Shown here: positions 1-6,905 of the stretch, piece after piece
How the letters are laid out: the number at the start of each line of letters is the position of its first letter
Position numbering within the stretch: the stretch's first letter is position 1
Assembly: GCA_011524525.1 (NCBI GenBank)
Contig: WTKE01000094.1
Span: 22,408 to 60,926, forward strand
From: Bacillus sp. (in: firmicutes)
GTDB lineage: Bacteria > Bacillota > Bacilli > Bacillales > Cytobacillaceae
Direction: 5' to 3'
DNA length: 38,519 bases
Made by a program: the position numbers and the translations under genes
Notes under the pieces: model-generated
What the model was told of the DNA's origin: nothing
The model's input: the letters and a program-made list of their open reading frames with translations, nothing else
Databases searched by the model: none

Positions 1-514
1 ATAAGAGGTCGATTCGGACAGGAAGAGCGTGAGATTACCTATAGTTGTCCGAATAAGAGGTTCATTCGGACAGGAAGAGCGGGAAATTGCCTATTGGTGT
101 CCGAATAAGAGGTCGATTCGGACAGGAAGAGCGTGAGATTACCTATAGTTGTCCGAATACGGGGTCCATTCGGACAGGAAGACCGTGAGATTGCCTATAG
201 TTGTCCGAATACGGGGTCCATTCGGACAGGAAGAGCGGAAAATTGCCTATAGTTGTCAGAATACGAGGTGGATTCGGACAGGAAGACCGTGAGATTACCT
301 ATAGTTGTCCGAATACGGGGTCCATTCGGACAGGAAGAGCGGGAAAATGCCTATAGTTGTCAGAATACGAGGTGGATTCGGACAGGAAGACCGTGAGATT
401 GCCTATAGTTGTCCGAATACGAGGTCCATTCGGACAGGAAGAGCGGGAAAATGCCTATAGTTGTCCGAATACGGGGTCGATTCGGACAGGAAGACCGTGA
501 GATTACCTATAGTT
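1..514. repeat. 52-bp tandem repeat array, about 10 copies, open at the left edge
   Basis: Copies begin at 1, 53, 105, 157, 209, 261, 313, 365, 417 and 469, with an unbroken 52-bp period and no insertions. Each unit carries an inverted repeat, GTCCGAAT, 9-nt loop, ATTCGGAC. Two copies have GTCAGAAT, which breaks one pair. From copy 4 on, the units alternate between an AGACCGTGAGA type and an AGAGCGGGAAA type, giving a 104-bp dimer; 209-312 and 313-416 are nearly identical. Copies 1 and 3 are identical. The last unit stops at its own boundary (514). The period is not a multiple of 3, so this is not a protein repeat. The array starts inside a unit at base 1, so it extends outside the window. 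Confidence 0.95.
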
Positions 515-790
515 ATTCCCTGAACATTCAAGAGCTACCTTTACCTGTTTTGAGGGCAATTGGGTTAGTTGTTGTAATGAAAAAAACAATGGTTTTTTCA
601 CATGACCACTAACGGGAAGCCAGAAGCTAGAGTATGAGAGCGCTGGATAGGAAAAGTGATTGCGTCTATAGAAAAGTCGAGAAGATGTGGTGTCGTTGTC
701 TAGAAAGGCGATGGGTGACTCTTGATTTTCAGGATGAAGGCTTTTGGTAATTAAATAAGGTTTTGCACTAGGTTGGTAGTGATTATTCAT
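503..790 (-). pseudogene. N-terminal fragment of a sulfite-oxidase-like molybdopterin oxidoreductase, cut by the repeat array
   Basis: Reading leftwards from an ATG at 788-790 there are 95 codons; a GGGGGAG ribosome site lies just upstream (795-801). The product contains YRRNHFSYP, then SFWLPVSGHVKKPLFFSL, then VALECSGN, the order seen at the start of the sulfite oxidase molybdopterin domain (RNH, W-L-V-G, PL-SL, then the EC-GN motif whose Cys binds molybdenum). A full protein of this family would continue for a few hundred residues. Here the frame runs into the 52-bp array directly after the GN of ECSGN and stops two or three codons later. I infer a truncated or interrupted gene; the rest could lie left of the array, outside the window. 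Family assignment rests on motif recognition only. Confidence 0.6.
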
Positions 791-938
791 TTGTCTCCCC
801 CGAATTTGAAGATTGCTTTGTAAAATGAATATGTGGCTACTGTATGAAATAGTCTTTGTGGCTGTAAAGACCTTGTTTTTACAAAGACAATTTGGCAGTA
901 TAAGAGAGGTTAAGACTAGTGTGATCGGAGGAATACAA

Positions 939-1274
939 ATGGCTAACTTACCAAATTGTCCAAAGTGCCAATCAGAATACACATACGAAGATGGTACATT
1001 ATATATTTGCCCAGAGTGTACACATGAGTGGACAGCGGAAAGTGAAATAAGTGAAGAGCAAAAGGTAGTGAAGGATGCAAACGGGAATGTACTAAACGAT
1101 GGTGACACTGTTTCAGTGATTAAGGATCTAAAAGTAAAGGGATCGTCATCAGTGATCAAGATCGGTACGAAGGTGAAAAATATTCGTCTTGTCGAAGGTG
1201 ATCATGATATTGACTGTAAAATTGAGGGGTTTGGCGCCATGCAATTAAAATCCGAATTTGTAAAGAAAATATAG
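939..1274 (+). CDS. yjdM: YjdM/PhnA-family zinc-ribbon protein
   Basis: A 111-aa protein starting at ATG 939, preceded by CGGAGGA at 926-932; an upstream in-frame ATG at 813 has no ribosome site. The N-terminus has a zinc ribbon made of CPKC and CPEC pairs (residues 7-10 and 27-30). The C-terminal half ([25 protein letters not shown] and on) is the KOW-like PhnA domain, with the typical endings [18 protein letters not shown] and [12 protein letters not shown]. Members were once named alkylphosphonate proteins because of E. coli phnA, but no enzymatic role is established. It is monocistronic here. I see no clear terminator after it. Identification of the family is secure; the function is unknown. 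Confidence 0.9.
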   Translation: MANLPNCPKCQSEYTYEDGTLYICPECTHEWTAESEISEEQKVVKDANGNVLNDGDTVSVIKDLKVKGSSSVIKIGTKVKNIRLVEGDHDIDCKIEGFGAMQLKSEFVKKI

Positions 1275-1422
1275 TATAAGAATTGACTGATTAATGCCCT
1301 ATAATACATATTTGTGGTATTTACTGGATAAAGAAGGATATACTAGTAGGAAGGGAACATCCATATGGTCTTCTAATTCTCATTTGTAGAAGGCAAGAGA
1401 CCCTTAGGAAAGGATGACCAAA

Positions 1423-1791
1423 ATGACTGTAATCGGTTACCAAGCTCAAGTAGCAGATGGAATTAGAAAAAAAGGAATCAAAAGAGTGAATTCCTTTTTT
1501 AAAACACCTGAAGAAGCGGTAGAAGAGGCTTTTTCTTTAAAGGAAAAGTTGGATTCAAGATATAAAAATAAAATCAAGTGGGATTATAGTAAGAAAATTA
1601 CAGGCACGCTTGAAAAAATGAAGATCCTAAAGGGGTACTTAGAAGGAGATGAAGCTTCCAGTGCTTTTTATCTTCAGATTACTACCTCAGAGATTCAGAG
1701 GAATTTGAAATTAGCTTCACCTAGTAAGCCCAAAAAGTTTACTGCGAATGACAAAAAAGTGATGACTAAAGTAGCTAAAATATTTTTATAA
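1423..1791 (+). CDS. Hypothetical protein, 122 aa, basic
   Basis: I do not recognise the family. The start is placed at ATG 1423 because AGGAAAGG at 1406-1413 lies nine bases upstream; an in-frame ATG at 1414 would sit directly on that site. The protein is rich in Lys, begins TVIGYQAQVADGIRKKGIKR, and has a Glu-rich stretch (TPEEAVEEAFSLKEKL, about residues 28-43). It ends in a Lys-rich tail with KPKKFTANDKKVMTKVAKIF. No membrane segment, signal peptide or metal motif is visible. It stands alone between yjdM and the cold-shock gene, and I see no terminator behind it. It is probably a real gene, given the good ribosome site and intact frame. Confidence 0.7.
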   Translation: MTVIGYQAQVADGIRKKGIKRVNSFFKTPEEAVEEAFSLKEKLDSRYKNKIKWDYSKKITGTLEKMKILKGYLEGDEASSAFYLQITTSEIQRNLKLASPSKPKKFTANDKKVMTKVAKIFL

Positions 1792-1932
1792 TTGAGTTCC
1801 TATTCGGCTGGAGAATATATGTAATTATTACTTATCATTGTGTTATTGTTCATAACCTGTTATTCTTAGAGAGAATTATTTTTGTTCGGTCTGTAAGGAA
1901 AAAATAGTGAAAGCTTTTTCGCCTTTGATATC

Positions 1933-1980
1933 TCATTGAGCAATGATAGTATTAAATTGTGGAGCATTCCACGCAGGAGG
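1933..1980 (+). promoter_or_regulatory. Structured 5' leader of the cold-shock gene
   Basis: Two perfect short inverted repeats stand just before the start codon: TCATTG-AG-CAATGA (1933-1946) and GTGGA-GCAT-TCCAC (1959-1972). The second ends two bases before the GCAGGAGG ribosome site (1973-1980). Long structured leaders that refold in the cold are known for csp mRNAs. That these hairpins control translation is my inference. Confidence 0.5.
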
Positions 1981-1987
1981 AAACAAC

Positions 1988-2188
1988 ATGCAACAAGGTA
2001 CAGTAAAATGGTTTAATGCAGAAAAAGGCTTCGGTTTTATCGAGATTCAAGGTGGAGAAGATGTATTTGTTCACTTCTCAGCGATTCAAGGCGAAGGATT
2101 TAAATCTTTAGACGAAGGTCAAAAGGTCACTTTTGATACTGAGCAAGGTCAACGTGGACTTCAAGCTACAAACGTAAAAAAAGCATAA
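1988..2188 (+). CDS. csp: Cold-shock protein, CspA/CspB family
   Basis: A 66-aa single cold-shock domain, the usual length. ATG at 1988 follows GCAGGAGG with good spacing; the earlier in-frame ATG at 1943 lies inside the leader hairpin and is rejected. The RNA-binding motifs are intact: GTVKWFN, then KGFGFIE (RNP1) and DVFVHFSAI (RNP2). These proteins bind single-stranded RNA and DNA in the cytoplasm and act as RNA chaperones after cold shock or in stationary phase. Sequence alone does not tell which of the Bacillus paralogues (CspB, CspC, CspD) this matches; the long acidic middle ([11 protein letters not shown]) is CspD-like. The gene is monocistronic, with its own terminator. Confidence 0.97.
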   Translation: MQQGTVKWFNAEKGFGFIEIQGGEDVFVHFSAIQGEGFKSLDEGQKVTFDTEQGQRGLQATNVKKA

Positions 2189-2204
2189 ATAACATATATG
2201 AAGA

Positions 2205-2236
2205 AACAGATGGATAACTATCCATCTGTTTTTTTT
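2205..2236 (+). terminator. Rho-independent terminator of csp
   Basis: Perfect stem AACAGATGGATA (2205-2216) with TATCCATCTGTT (2219-2230), followed by a run of T. Confidence 0.9.
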
Positions 2237-2250
2237 ATATCTTTAATTAT

Positions 2251-2295
2251 AAAAAAGTGGTGCTAAAATCTTTAAAGTTTTAGCACCACTTTTTT
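2251..2295. terminator. Bidirectional terminator between csp and the chemoreceptor gene
   Basis: An 18-bp perfect stem, AAAAAAGTGGTGCTAAAA (2251-2268) with its complement at 2278-2295 and a 9-nt loop. A-rich and T-rich flanks give a U-tract in both directions. It ends one base before the chemoreceptor stop codon, so it mainly serves that minus-strand gene. Confidence 0.9.
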
Positions 2296-2296
2296 A

Positions 2297-4009
2297 TTAT
2301 TCATACACTTTAAAGGTATTAACCATTGATTGAAGGTCTTCAGCCATTTTTGCCAATGAATGAGCGGAAGCCGTGATTTCCTCCATCGAAGCAAGCTGTT
2401 CCTCAGCTCCAGCAGCAACAGTTTGGGAACTAGATGAAGATTCTTCGGTTTTCATAGAGATATCAAAAATACCCATGGCAACCTGCTCTACACTAGATGA
2501 TAGCTGCTTAACAGCTGCTGAAACTTCAATGGATTGACTTGAAACATCTGCAGCAGAATGAAGAATTTTCTCAAATGATTTTCCAGTATCATTAATTAGT
2601 ACAAGACCAGTTTGTACTTCAGTTGTACATTTATCCATTGATACAACTGCATTAGCTGTACTGCTTTGAATATCGTGTATCAAGTGAGTAATTTGTTCAG
2701 CTGAACGTCTTGATTCTTCAGCTAATTTTCTAACTTCATCAGCCACGACAGCAAATCCTTTTCCGTGTTCTCCTGCCCTTGCTGCCTCAATCGCTGCGTT
2801 TAAAGCAAGTAAGTTTGTTTGCTCTGAAATACCAGAGATAACTGCTAAGATTTTTTCAATCTCGGAAGATCGGTCTCCTAAGTCCTTAATAATACTAGAT
2901 GATGTTTGGACTGTTTCATTAATGGATCCCATTTGGTCAATGGTTTTCTTAAGAGCGATATTTCCCTTTTCTGATTCTTCTGTGGTTACATTTGAATGAT
3001 CTGAAACTTGGGTAATAGAATCTGAGATATTTGTAATACCAATTGCCATTTGTTGTGTAGAAATGGATACAACTTCTGTACCCTTTACAGATGCTTCGCC
3101 ATTAGAGGCCATAATTGAACTAGCTTCAGCAATTTGTTCTGCTGCTTTATTTGTTTCTTCAGCACTAGCCATCAGCTGCTCAGAAGAGGCTGCTACTTGG
3201 TCTGAAGATTCACGAACCATCATAATTAGTGATTTAATTTGGGAAATCATTTCATTAAATGATTTTGAAAGGGACCCGATTTCATCCCTAGACTCGTAGT
3301 TACTTTGAACGGTTAAATCCCCATTTTTGGCTTTTTGCATTAGATATTCCATTTGCTTTGCTGGTCCGTAAATCAATTTTGAGATCATCCAACTAACTGC
3401 TGCGGAAGCAATTAAAGCAATTAAGATAACAGATATCATGATTAAAGAGGAAGTTTTAATAAAGTCTTTATTGTCTGAATTCACGTTTTCTGCTTCATTA
3501 CTGTTAAAATCAATTAACTGTAAGTATAGCCCGTCAATTTCTTTTAAAATTGCTTCTGTCTCTTCGGTGTAGATTTCATATGCTTCAATGTTTTCATTTT
3601 GTAACGATAAAGCTGCAATTTTTTCTTTAGATTCTTGAAGATTCTGTGCAAGGTCATTGACTTGTGAAATAATTTTAATCTCTTCTGGATTATTTGTATT
3701 ATAGTTTTCCCTTATTTCACGATTCGCTTGAAGCTTTGCTTCCATCTCATCAATTAGTTCATTCTTTTTACTTGTTTCTCTAGTAGTCATTAATTCTATT
3801 AAGTAGGTTTGAACATATTGAGCATTTGTTTGCAAGGTACTAACCGTTTGTATAGGTTGAAGATTCTTTTCATACATGAAAGAAAGTTTATCCCCCATAC
3901 TTGTAAGCTGGAAAAATCCTATACCTCCTACAGTGAGTAAGCTTACAAAAGTAATAGATGTTAGTAAAAGCATTTTTTGTACTATTTTTAAATTCTTTAT
4001 CCATTTCAT
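2297..4009 (-). CDS. Methyl-accepting chemotaxis protein
   Basis: A 570-aa transmembrane chemoreceptor. Residues about 11-33 form the first membrane helix, followed by an extracellular four-helix-bundle-type sensor of about 150 residues. The second helix lies at about 185-210 and is followed by a HAMP domain ([20 protein letters not shown]). The C-terminal half is the cytoplasmic signalling coiled coil. It carries the invariant hairpin tip [20 protein letters not shown] followed by [18 protein letters not shown], which contacts CheA and CheW. The ligand cannot be read from sequence. AAGGAG at 4020-4025 supports the start at 4009. A sigma-D promoter stands upstream, as expected for the motility regulon. 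No other chemotaxis gene is in the window. Confidence 0.96.
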   Translation of the reverse strand: MKWIKNLKIVQKMLLLTSITFVSLLTVGGIGFFQLTSMGDKLSFMYEKNLQPIQTVSTLQTNAQYVQTYLIELMTTRETSKKNELIDEMEAKLQANREIRENYNTNNPEEIKIISQVNDLAQNLQESKEKIAALSLQNENIEAYEIYTEETEAILKEIDGLYLQLIDFNSNEAENVNSDNKDFIKTSSLIMISVILIALIASAAVSWMISKLIYGPAKQMEYLMQKAKNGDLTVQSNYESRDEIGSLSKSFNEMISQIKSLIMMVRESSDQVAASSEQLMASAEETNKAAEQIAEASSIMASNGEASVKGTEVVSISTQQMAIGITNISDSITQVSDHSNVTTEESEKGNIALKKTIDQMGSINETVQTSSSIIKDLGDRSSEIEKILAVISGISEQTNLLALNAAIEAARAGEHGKGFAVVADEVRKLAEESRRSAEQITHLIHDIQSSTANAVVSMDKCTTEVQTGLVLINDTGKSFEKILHSAADVSSQSIEVSAAVKQLSSSVEQVAMGIFDISMKTEESSSSSQTVAAGAEEQLASMEEITASAHSLAKMAEDLQSMVNTFKVYE

Positions 4010-4066
4010 CGATGGTTGCTCCTTTTGTAGTTTTATATTTTTCGATGAATTATACGTTCTCCTTTG

Positions 4067-4093
4067 TTATCGGCATTTAGTCTATATTAGTTA
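4067..4093 (-). promoter_or_regulatory. Sigma-D (motility) promoter of the chemoreceptor gene
   Basis: On the minus strand: TAAC (4090-4093), 15 bases, then GCCGATAA (4067-4074). The Bacillus sigma-D consensus is TAAA, about 15 bases, GCCGATAT, so 10 of 12 positions match. The start codon lies about 50 bases beyond the expected transcription start. Confidence 0.75.
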
Positions 4094-4136
4094 ATACTTT
4101 TTTACTAGATCTTTTGTCAAAATAGTTAACAAATTG

Positions 4137-4165
4137 AAAAAAGCCTCAGATAACTGAGACTTTCG
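4137..4165. terminator. Terminator of the SET-domain gene
   Basis: Stem AAGCCTCAG (4141-4149) with CTGAGACTT (4154-4162), one mismatch, ATAA loop. On the minus strand it is followed by a T-run (4142-4137 read as T). It lies seven bases past the stop codon of the minus-strand gene. Confidence 0.75.
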
Positions 4166-4168
4166 TTT

Positions 4169-4558
4169 TTATTTCTCTTCATTAAACCATAGCGGATCTT
4201 GATTATCTTCTTCACCATTGTAGTTTATTAACACTTCTTCTCCAGCCTTTATATCTTTGTAAGCGTAAAAATCAAATGTATGATTTGGAAAGTTGATTTC
4301 ATACGTTGCATTTGGCTCATACGAATGGTTGAACAGCATACCGTAGCCAAGTAGGAGAGCGGAATGATTGATTCCATACTCGAAAGCGTAATCCGCGAGA
4401 AGTGTTTTTTCAATATGTTCGTGCTGGTCATTCGGATAAGGAATAACAGGTGCCTCATGGATTAGTTCACCTTTTTTTATATCTCTTGTTGCAAATACGC
4501 CTCTATTGAGCTCTCCATCACTGAGTGTAGAAGTTCTTATCTCAATCACAGTTGTCAC
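4169..4558 (-). CDS. SET-domain protein, 129 aa
   Basis: A compact stand-alone SET domain. The N-terminal SET motif is visible as NRGVFATRDIKKGELIHEAPVI (given here in family terms: RGVFA followed by KGE). Next come the pseudoknot motif LFNHSYEPNATY and the closing AYKDIKAGEEVLINYNGE. The NHS-PN motif and the GEE-NY motif form the AdoMet site and catalytic Tyr of SET lysine methyltransferases. Length fits bacterial SET-only proteins. The target is unknown: it could be a protein lysine or nothing at all, since some small bacterial SET proteins are uncharacterised. The gene is alone on the minus strand, divergent from the His/Gly-rich gene. Start at 4558 is the first good ATG; the ribosome site is AAGGTGA upstream. 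Confidence 0.88.
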   Translation of the reverse strand: MTTVIEIRTSTLSDGELNRGVFATRDIKKGELIHEAPVIPYPNDQHEHIEKTLLADYAFEYGINHSALLLGYGMLFNHSYEPNATYEINFPNHTFDFYAYKDIKAGEEVLINYNGEEDNQDPLWFNEEK

Positions 4559-4637
4559 CTTCGCCTTCGTTTTTGTCTTTCATCTGATTGTATCAGTGTT
4601 GTCTGTAAAAAGGAACCTTATCGCTGTATTTGCCCAT

Positions 4638-4665
4638 ACGTATGTCCAGATAGATGCATACAGTA
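4638..4665 (+). promoter_or_regulatory. Candidate mother-cell (sigma-E/sigma-K) promoter of the His/Gly-rich gene
   Basis: CATACAGTA at 4657-4665 fits the sigma-K -10 pattern CATAnnnTA, and CATACAGT also fits the sigma-E -10 pattern. An AC pair at 4638-4639 lies 17 bases upstream, where sigma-K expects AC. The -35 side is weak, so this is a candidate only. Confidence 0.45.
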
Positions 4666-4707
4666 AAGGAGTAGGACAAATATGTATGAAAAGAGGTAGA
4701 TTGATAA

Positions 4708-4986
4708 ATGTCTAATAATCGAAATGTATACGGCGGTGGACATCATCATGGAGGGCATCATCACGGTGGGCACCATCATGGAGGACATCACCACGGAGGG
4801 TATCATCACGGTGGACACTATGGTGGTGGATTTGGAGGGGGCTATGGAGCTGCTCCATTAGCTGTAGGTCTGCTCGGTGGGCTTGCGGCTGGAGCATTAA
4901 CTCAAGGAGCAGGTTATGGATATGGCTATCCAGCAGCTACACCTTATCCAGCTTATAATCCATATGGTGGATATCCATACTATTAA
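4708..4986 (+). CDS. His/Gly-rich small protein with HHHGG repeats, possible spore-coat component
   Basis: A 92-aa low-complexity protein. Residues 10-33 are tandem HHHGG units (about five), followed by GGYHHGG and HYGGGFGGGYG. A hydrophobic Gly/Ala/Leu stretch follows (PLAVGLLGGLAAGALTQGAG, about 48-68), and then a Tyr/Pro/Gly-rich tail ending in YGGYPYY. AGAGGT at 4692-4697 precedes the ATG, and a terminator follows directly. The repeats could bind nickel, zinc or copper. Tyr/Gly/His-rich proteins are typical of Bacillus coat and crust layers, and the candidate mother-cell promoter points the same way. I do not recognise a named family, so the coat role is inference. Confidence 0.8.
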   Translation: MSNNRNVYGGGHHHGGHHHGGHHHGGHHHGGYHHGGHYGGGFGGGYGAAPLAVGLLGGLAAGALTQGAGYGYGYPAATPYPAYNPYGGYPYY

Positions 4987-4994
4987 TAAAGGGA

Positions 4995-5025
4995 AGCGGC
5001 TGTTTTTTTGTACAGTCGCTTTTTT
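4995..5025 (+). terminator. Terminator of the His/Gly-rich gene
   Basis: Stem AGCGGCTGT (4995-5003) with ACAGTCGCT (5012-5020), one G-T pair, then TTTTT. Confidence 0.88.
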
Positions 5026-5092
5026 GTGTAATAAATAATTGATTAATATTTCAATTTATTTCTGTATACAAATTCTCATAATATTGATATCA

Positions 5093-5109
5093 TGTAAGGA
5101 AATATAACA
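5093..5109. promoter_or_regulatory. TnrA/GlnR-type box in front of the coiled-coil/amt operon
   Basis: TGTAAGGAAATATAACA matches the Bacillus TnrA/GlnR pattern TGTNANAWWWTMTNACA at all fixed positions but one. It ends 22 bases before the GTG start at 5132. A TnrA-activated start site would be expected about 50 bases downstream of the box centre, which is inside the gene. The position therefore suits repression by GlnR/TnrA, with a -10-like TATAAC (5103-5108) inside the box. Confidence 0.6.
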
Positions 5110-5131
5110 TTAATATGTTAGGAGAATTTAC

Positions 5132-5530
5132 GTGATTGTTCGAGATGAATTGAATCGGTACTTCCATTTTTCTTCTTCTGAGATTACGAGCATACTTCAA
5201 CAAATATTGTTGACGAAGGAACAAGAAATCCATGTGTTAAAAAATAAAATCACAAAGTATGAAGAGAAAAGGCGAGCTGAGGACGCGTTTTATCAATCCT
5301 TGTCCCCCGTAAGAAAATTTTTTGCAAGCCGTCCGCCAAGTCACCACCAAGCGGTTGAATACATTGTTCATGTGAAAGATCGCTTAAAGCAGATTGATAC
5401 ACTGAAACAACGAATCTATGAAATTAACATGGCGATTCGAGATTGTGAAGATATAACGAGTGGTGATGAACTTGAACTATCAAGTGTGATTACGGAAGAC
5501 ATCATCAAGCAGAAGAAAGTCGAGGAGTAG
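5132..5530 (+). CDS. Hypothetical coiled-coil protein co-transcribed with amt
   Basis: A 132-aa protein starting at GTG 5132 behind TTAGGAGAA. I do not recognise the family. It is mostly predicted helix, with two heptad-like stretches: about residues 28-50 (TKEQEIHVLKNKITKYEEKR) and 84-104 (HVKDRLKQIDTLKQRIYEIN). Between them is a less regular segment with SPVRKFFASRPPSHHQAV. It has no signal peptide, membrane segment or Cys. Its TAG ends six bases before the ATG of the ammonium transporter gene, so the two are almost certainly made from one message. PII proteins are the usual partner of Amt, but this protein has no PII features. A link to ammonium transport is inferred from position only. 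Confidence 0.8.
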   Translation: MIVRDELNRYFHFSSSEITSILQQILLTKEQEIHVLKNKITKYEEKRRAEDAFYQSLSPVRKFFASRPPSHHQAVEYIVHVKDRLKQIDTLKQRIYEINMAIRDCEDITSGDELELSSVITEDIIKQKKVEE

Positions 5531-5535
5531 TAGTG

Positions 5536-6816
5536 ATGACGATTGAAACATTGAGCTCAGGATTAGATACGATATGGGTCGTGTTAACTGCTGCAATGAT
5601 TATCCTCATGGAGGGTGGCTTTGCTCTTTTAGAAGCTGGCTTTGTTCGGCATAAAAATAATGTAAATATTATAATGAAAGTATTTGTTGATATTACCATA
5701 GGTGCACTATGCTTTTATCTAGTTGGTTTTGCTTTTATGTATGGTAAAGATGCGTGGGGATTGATCGGAACAAGCGGCTTTGCCTTGTTAGGGGATCTGT
5801 CTCATATCCAGCTTTCCATCTCTCTTGATACGTTCTTTTTATTTCAAGCGGCCTTTGTTATTGCTGTAATATCCATTGTTTCAGGTGCAGTGGCAGAGAG
5901 AATTAATTTTCGTGCTTATATTCTTTATGCAATGATCATGACTGCAATTATTTATCCAATTGCAGGACATTGGGTATGGGGTGGAGGCTGGATTAGTCAG
6001 CTAGGAATGCTTGATTTTGCTGGAAGTGCTGTAATACATGCTCTTGGTGGTTTTTCGGCATTGGCGGCAGCCATGTTTATCGGTCCGCGAAAAGGGAAAT
6101 TTACTCCGCTGGGCACTAGCACAATCGCGTTACCGAGTAATATTCCTTTAGCTTCAGTAGGAGCGTTTCTTCTTTGGTTTGGCTGGTTTGGTTTTAACGC
6201 TGGAAGTACATTAAGTGGTACAGATGCAAGAATTGGACATATTGCGATTGTGACCATGTTATCTGCAGCTTCTGGAGGGGCGGCAACGCTTTTATATACG
6301 CTTTTTCGTTACAAACGATCGGATGCACCGGCAGTTATTAACGGTTCATTGGCAGGACTAGTTGGAATAACAGCAGGATGTGCGTTTGTAAGTGATCAAG
6401 CCGCTATTTTTATAGGGGCAATAGCTGGATTATTGATGTTGTTTGCCACCAATTGGCTAGAGTCACGAAAAATTGACGATCCAGTTGGAGCATTCCCAGT
6501 CCATGCTGTATCTGGGATGTGGGGAACCATCGCACTTGGCCTGTTTTCAACAGAAGGGGGCCTATTTTATGGTGGGGGCTGGCATCTACTGAGCGTTCAA
6601 GTATTAGGATTAATCGTATTATGTATATGGGGATTTGCAATGACCTGGCTAGGCCTATCGCTTATTCGTCTTTGGATACCTGTTCGCTCCACAGAAGAGG
6701 AGGAAGAGATGGGATTAGATATTAGCTATCATGGGGTGCTAGCTGCTTATCAGGAACACGAGTTTATTAACTATCAAGATCACTATACGGACTTTTTAAA
6801 CAAAAATGATGATTAA
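5536..6816 (+). CDS. amt: Ammonium transporter, Amt family
   Basis: A 426-aa polytopic membrane protein with about 11 helices, the usual Amt length. Hallmarks are Asp160 (MLDFAGS), the pore twin histidines His168 (VIHALGG) and His323 (FPVHAVSG), and FGWFGFNAGS around 215-224. These conduct ammonium/ammonia across the cytoplasmic membrane. GTG 5533 and ATG 5536 are adjacent; the ATG is chosen because CGAGGAG at 5521-5527 is then eight bases away. The C-terminal cytoplasmic tail is acidic and unusually rich in Tyr, His and Asp (YHGVLAAYQEHEFINYQDHY). No glnK-like PII gene follows; the upstream gene is a coiled-coil protein instead. A TnrA/GlnR-like box precedes the operon. Confidence 0.95.
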   Translation: MTIETLSSGLDTIWVVLTAAMIILMEGGFALLEAGFVRHKNNVNIIMKVFVDITIGALCFYLVGFAFMYGKDAWGLIGTSGFALLGDLSHIQLSISLDTFFLFQAAFVIAVISIVSGAVAERINFRAYILYAMIMTAIIYPIAGHWVWGGGWISQLGMLDFAGSAVIHALGGFSALAAAMFIGPRKGKFTPLGTSTIALPSNIPLASVGAFLLWFGWFGFNAGSTLSGTDARIGHIAIVTMLSAASGGAATLLYTLFRYKRSDAPAVINGSLAGLVGITAGCAFVSDQAAIFIGAIAGLLMLFATNWLESRKIDDPVGAFPVHAVSGMWGTIALGLFSTEGGLFYGGGWHLLSVQVLGLIVLCIWGFAMTWLGLSLIRLWIPVRSTEEEEEMGLDISYHGVLAAYQEHEFINYQDHYTDFLNKNDD

Positions 6817-6820
6817 ACAA

Positions 6821-6855
6821 AGGCTCTATTACATTGGTAATAGAGCCTTTATTTT
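6821..6855 (+). terminator. Terminator of the amt operon
   Basis: A 12-bp perfect stem, AGGCTCTATTAC (6821-6832) with GTAATAGAGCCT (6837-6848), then a T-rich tail. Confidence 0.92.
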
Positions 6856-6905
6856 TGTAAGTTATTGGCCAAGTAATATTTTCATATATTGGGGAGGAAA
6901 GAGAG

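Noticed and set aside
1-514. CRISPR array
   Set aside because: The 52-bp period is continuous and every part of the unit is repeated; there are no unique spacers, and no cas genes are in the window.
409-612. 67-codon plus-strand frame starting inside the tandem array
   Set aside because: Its first 35 codons are translated repeat units, the repeat period is not a multiple of 3, and there is no ribosome site.
791-1159. Extension of the sulfite-oxidase-like frame rightwards on the minus strand
   Set aside because: It runs antisense through yjdM and has no family-like sequence before the ATG at 790.
4115-4131. TnrA-like box TGTCAAAATAGTTAACA upstream of the chemoreceptor gene
   Set aside because: The outer arms fit, but two core positions do not, and the gene already has a good sigma-D promoter with the box about 63 bases from its start. 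Possible chance match.
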